Source of the DNA: Bacillota bacterium
GTDB lineage: Bacteria > Bacillota > Bacilli > Paenibacillales > Paenibacillaceae
Length of the DNA: 64,000 nt
Direction: 5' to 3'
NCBI GenBank assembly: GCA_023391635.1
Contig: JAEWAQ010000018.1
Span: forward strand, 54,462 to 118,461
The position numbers were made by a program, and so were the translations under genes. This document shows positions 60,606 to 64,000 of the stretch, in pieces (position 1 is the first letter of the stretch; every line of letters begins with the position of its first letter). The notes under the pieces are model-generated. The model saw only the letters and a list, made by a program, of their open reading frames with translations, was not told where the DNA came from and searched no databases.

Positions 60606-63600
60606 GTGCAGCAGCACAGGAATGAGAATACTGTACGCATATGGGAAGAAGACGTATCGATCCCGACATACGGCGTCGGAGAGCCGGACCGCAACCCGAT
60701 GTTCCTGGACAAGCGGGTGTACCAGGGCAGCACGGGCCGCGTCTATCCGCATCCGGTCATCGACAAGATTGAAGACGGGAAGGCGCCGAAGACGTATCGG
60801 ATGGCCTTCCTGGAGAACGAGTACGTGCGCATCGAGATCATGCCGGAGATTGGCGGCCGGATCTACCGTGCGCTCGACAAGACGAACGACTACGACTTCG
60901 TCTACTACAACCGCGTCATCAAGCCGGCGCTGGTCGGCCTGGCGGGTCCCTGGATCTCGGGCGGCATCGAATTCAACTGGCCGCAGCACCATCGGCCGAA
61001 CACGTTCGGGGCGGTGGAGCATCGGCTGGCCGAGAACGAGGATGGCAGCGCGACCGTCTGGGTAAGCGAGATCGACCGGATGTACGGGACGAAGGTCACG
61101 ACCGGCTTTACGCTATATCCTGGCAAGGCGTACGTGGAAATATCCGCGCAGATGTACAACCGCACGCCCCAGCCGCAGACGTTCCTGTGGTGGGCCAACC
61201 CGGCGGTCGCGGTCAACGACCATACGCAGTCCGTGTTTCCGCCCGACGTTACCGCCGTGTTCGACCACGGCAAACGTGACGTGTCGCGGTTTCCGATCGC
61301 CACGGGCACGTATTACAAGATGGATTATTCGGCCGGAGTCGACATCTCGCGTTACAAGAACATCCCCGTGCCGACGTCGTACATGGCCTACAAATCCGAT
61401 TTCAATTTCGTCGGCGGGTACGATCACGGGGTGCAGGCCGGCTTGCTTCACGTCGCGAACAATCACGTCTCGCCCGGCAAGAAGCAGTGGACATGGGGGA
61501 ACGGCGAATTCGGGCAGGCGTGGGACCGGCATCTGACGGACGAGGATGGCCCGTATATCGAGCTGATGACCGGCGTCTACACCGACAACCAGCCGGACTT
61601 CACCTGGCTGCAGCCGTACGAGGAGAAGTCGTTCAAGCAATATTTCATGCCGTATAAGGACATTGGCGTAGTCAAAAATGCTTCGATCGACGCGGCAGTG
61701 AACCTGGAGGTGGAGGAAGCGGGTGCGGGCCGGCAGGCCGTCGTGCAGGCGTATGCGACGTCCGTGTTCGAAGGGGCAGTCGTGACCTTGCGCGGCAAGC
61801 GGCGGACGTACTCGCAGGATACGGTCGCATTGTCGCCTGCAGCCGGTTATAAAGCGGTCGTTAGCCTGGACGAAGAAGATGCCGAGCACGACCTGCTCGT
61901 CAGCGTGCGGGATCGCGGCGGACGGTTGCTGATCTCCTATCGCCCGGTGAAGCCGTCGATCGAACAAGTGCCGGATGCGGCCAAGCCGCTGCCCGCGCCG
62001 CAGGATTTGGCGACTTGCGAGCAGCTATATCTGGCCGGCCTGCATCTGGAGCAATATCGGCATGCGACTTTCGAGCCGGAGCCGTATTACCTGGAAGGGT
62101 TGAAGCGCGATCCCAGCGATATTCGCCTGAACGTGGCGTACGGCACGCTGCTGCTGCGGCGGGGGCTGTTCGCGGAGAGCGAAGGGTATTTTCGCAAGGC
62201 GATCGCCTCGCTTACGTGGCGCAACCCGAATCCGTACGATAGCGAAGCCTACTATCAGCTGGGCGTGGCGCTGAAGCTGCAAGGCCGCCTGGAGGAAGCG
62301 TTCGCGGCGCTGTACAAATCGGTCTGGTCGGCGGCGTGGCAGGACCCGGGATATTTCTCGCTGGCGCAGATCGCCTGCGAGCAGGGCGCTTATGCCGAGG
62401 CATTGGAGCTGGCCGAACGTTCGCTCATCCGGAACTCCCGCAACTACAAGGCGCGTCATCTGAAGGTTGCGCTGCTTCGCAAGCTGGGGCGGCTCACGGA
62501 AGCGCAAGCTTACACGGAGGAGACGCTGCATCTCGACGTGGCGGTCTTCGGCGCGGCGAACGAAAGGGTGCTCGCGCTGCGGGATTTAGGTGATACGGTT
62601 AGGGCGGACGAGGCGCTTGCTGAATTGCGGACGTTGATGCGCGACAATGCACATAACGCGATCAGCCTTGCATCCGATTATGCCGGCTGCGGTTTATTCG
62701 AGGAAGCGATCGAGGTGCTCGGCCGCCTGGCGCCTGACGCGCAAACGGACGTATACCCGATGCTGCATTACGCGCTTGCCTATCTGCACGATCGTTTGCA
62801 TCAACCGCAGCTGGCCGAGGCGCATCGCCGGGCGGGGAACGCATCGTTGCCGGATTATTGCTTCCCGAACAGCCTGTTCGACCTTCAAGTGCTCGAAGCG
62901 GCGCTGGCGGCGAATCCCCAAGACGACAAGGCGCATTACTACCTTGGCAACCTGTTGTACGACAAGAAGCGTTATGACGAGGCGATCGCGCATTGGGAAG
63001 CATCGCTCCGGACGCGCGGCGACTTCGCGACCGTCAACCGCAACCTTGGGCTGGCGTATTACAACAAGCGGGGGGACGCGGAGGCCGCGAAGATGGCCCT
63101 GGAGCAGGCATTCGACTGCAATCGGCGCGATGCTCGCGTATTCTACGAACTCGACCAGTTGTACAAGAAGATCGGGCTGGCGCCGGAGACGCGTCTGGCC
63201 AAGCTCGAGGAGCACATGGAATTGGTGAAGCAGCGGGACGACCTGTACGTGGAATGGGTCGGGCTGCGCAATGCGCTCGGTCAGCACAAGGAAGCGCTGG
63301 AGGCGCTGGCAAGCCGGCATTTCCATCCGTGGGAAGGCGGCGAAGGCAAGGTGACCGGCCAATATGTGCTGGCGCATGTGGAACTGAGCAAGGCCGCACT
63401 GGCGGAAGGACGGTTCGAGGAGGCGATCGGGCTGCTGTCAAACGCCTTGACCTATCCGCGGAACTTGGGCGAAGGGAAGCTCGCGGGCGCGCAGGAGAAC
63501 CATATTTATTATTATCTTGGCTGCGCGCACGAGGTGCTCGGCCGCACGGAAGAAGCCGAGCGCTGCTGGCGCCAAGCCTCTCAAGGGCTCGAGGAACCGG

Positions 63601-63956
63601 CCAGTGCGATGTTCTACAACGACCAGCCGCCGGATATGATTTTCTATCAAGGGCTGGCCTGGCGGAAGCTGGGCGACGACCGCGAGGCCAACCGGCGGTT
63701 CAACAAGTTGGTCGATTACGCGGAGAAGCATCTGTTCGATGACGTGAAGCTGGATTACTTCGCGGTATCGTTGCCCGATTTCCTCGTCTTCGACGACGAC
63801 TTGAATTTGCGCAACCGGATCCACTGCCGCTATATGAGAGGACTGGGTTTGCTCGGACTCGCGCGCAACGGCGAAGCGGCGGCGGAGCTGGAAGAAGCGC
63901 TGCGGATGGACGGCAATCATCTGGGCGCGAAGATTCACTTGAAGATGTGCGAGTAG
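60606..63956 (+). CDS. DUF5107 protein with long tetratricopeptide repeat region
   Basis: A 1116-residue protein without a signal peptide. The N-terminal ~330 residues are a DUF5107 domain (YRMAFLENEYVRIEIMPEIG, GRIYRALDKTNDYDFVYYNR, GGIEFNWPQHHRPNTFG), a mutarotase-like beta-sandwich found next to carbohydrate genes. A linker leads to about 600 residues of tetratricopeptide-type helical pairs (about 480-1110, e.g. YYLGNLLYDKKRYDEAIAHW and NRNLGLAYYNKRGDAEAAKM). GTG 60606, after AAGGGAGGG, is the start; the open frame upstream overlaps its promoter. The catalytic role is unknown; a glycoside-active enzyme held by a protein-binding scaffold is one reading. It is divergent from and probably controlled by the AraC regulator. 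Confidence 0.82.
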   Translation: MQQHRNENTVRIWEEDVSIPTYGVGEPDRNPMFLDKRVYQGSTGRVYPHPVIDKIEDGKAPKTYRMAFLENEYVRIEIMPEIGGRIYRALDKTNDYDFVYYNRVIKPALVGLAGPWISGGIEFNWPQHHRPNTFGAVEHRLAENEDGSATVWVSEIDRMYGTKVTTGFTLYPGKAYVEISAQMYNRTPQPQTFLWWANPAVAVNDHTQSVFPPDVTAVFDHGKRDVSRFPIATGTYYKMDYSAGVDISRYKNIPVPTSYMAYKSDFNFVGGYDHGVQAGLLHVANNHVSPGKKQWTWGNGEFGQAWDRHLTDEDGPYIELMTGVYTDNQPDFTWLQPYEEKSFKQYFMPYKDIGVVKNASIDAAVNLEVEEAGAGRQAVVQAYATSVFEGAVVTLRGKRRTYSQDTVALSPAAGYKAVVSLDEEDAEHDLLVSVRDRGGRLLISYRPVKPSIEQVPDAAKPLPAPQDLATCEQLYLAGLHLEQYRHATFEPEPYYLEGLKRDPSDIRLNVAYGTLLLRRGLFAESEGYFRKAIASLTWRNPNPYDSEAYYQLGVALKLQGRLEEAFAALYKSVWSAAWQDPGYFSLAQIACEQGAYAEALELAERSLIRNSRNYKARHLKVALLRKLGRLTEAQAYTEETLHLDVAVFGAANERVLALRDLGDTVRADEALAELRTLMRDNAHNAISLASDYAGCGLFEEAIEVLGRLAPDAQTDVYPMLHYALAYLHDRLHQPQLAEAHRRAGNASLPDYCFPNSLFDLQVLEAALAANPQDDKAHYYLGNLLYDKKRYDEAIAHWEASLRTRGDFATVNRNLGLAYYNKRGDAEAAKMALEQAFDCNRRDARVFYELDQLYKKIGLAPETRLAKLEEHMELVKQRDDLYVEWVGLRNALGQHKEALEALASRHFHPWEGGEGKVTGQYVLAHVELSKAALAEGRFEEAIGLLSNALTYPRNLGEGKLAGAQENHIYYYLGCAHEVLGRTEEAERCWRQASQGLEEPASAMFYNDQPPDMIFYQGLAWRKLGDDREANRRFNKLVDYAEKHLFDDVKLDYFAVSLPDFLVFDDDLNLRNRIHCRYMRGLGLLGLARNGEAAAELEEALRMDGNHLGAKIHLKMCE

Positions 63957-64000
63957 GCGATTCATTCGATCAGGGTTGTGCGGGGGCGCGGGCCGCCGGG

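Noticed and set aside
1..64000. tRNA, rRNA or known riboswitch genes
   Set aside because: No cloverleaf with a TTCGA-type arm, no rRNA segment and no recognisable aptamer core was found on reading; covariance searches were not possible.

Overview
The window looks like a chromosome segment of a Gram-positive, spore-former-type bacterium close to Paenibacillus. The reasons are a giant S-layer-homology (SLH) surface protein, four carbohydrate ABC importers that lack their own ATPase, YesM/YesN-type and AraC-type sugar regulators, LplA/LplB/LplC-like transporters, strong AGGAGG-type ribosome binding sites with frequent TTG and GTG starts, and a GC-rich backbone. This assignment is inferred from gene content, not from a marker gene.

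Layout. 1-11.7 kb: a decayed cupin gene, a small four-helix membrane protein, a 2818-residue SLH/fibronectin-III surface protein, a peroxiredoxin-like protein, a repetitive coiled-coil protein and an ECF sigma factor with a hydrophobic tail. 11.7-21.5 kb: an amino-sugar regulon. A LacI-type regulator, a SIS protein, a GH20 hexosaminidase and an acetyltransferase run leftwards. Two permeases, a binding lipoprotein, a NagB-like deaminase and a NagA-like deacetylase run rightwards. Near-identical palindromes (GCAATCGATTGC at 14824, GAAATCGATTGC at 16114) sit in front of both arms. 21.5-24.2 kb: a lone FabF, an XRE/MmyB regulator and a 7-copy 51-bp minisatellite. 24.2-32.5 kb: a second LacI-controlled ABC importer with a Gfo/Idh/MocA oxidoreductase, then a chemoreceptor and an SGNH esterase. 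32.5-34.3 kb: an ECF41 sigma factor and its partner oxidoreductase, preceded by a textbook ECF41 promoter.

34.3-64 kb: carbohydrate utilisation loci arranged as a mosaic. By eye, two lower-GC blocks interrupt the GC-rich backbone. Block 1 (34.3-44.2 kb) holds a YesMN two-component system, an Lpl-type importer and a GH97 glycosidase. It is followed by backbone genes for a GH36 alpha-galactosidase and an epimerase-like protein. Block 2 (47.46-59.58 kb) holds a membrane-bound AraC regulator, an Lpl-type importer, a secreted LamG protein, a sulfatase, an SGNH esterase and a cytoplasmic protein that shares an unrecognised C-terminal domain with the LamG protein. Block 2 is bracketed by an 84-bp direct repeat (81/84 identical) made of the 3' end of the AraC gene at 59.6-60.5 kb. 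Removing it in silico would put the epimerase-like gene next to that AraC gene and the divergent DUF5107/TPR gene.

The best candidate for an undescribed system is block 2: a mobile-looking, self-regulated locus for a sulfated and probably acylated glycan, with a paired secreted and cytoplasmic protein family of unknown activity.
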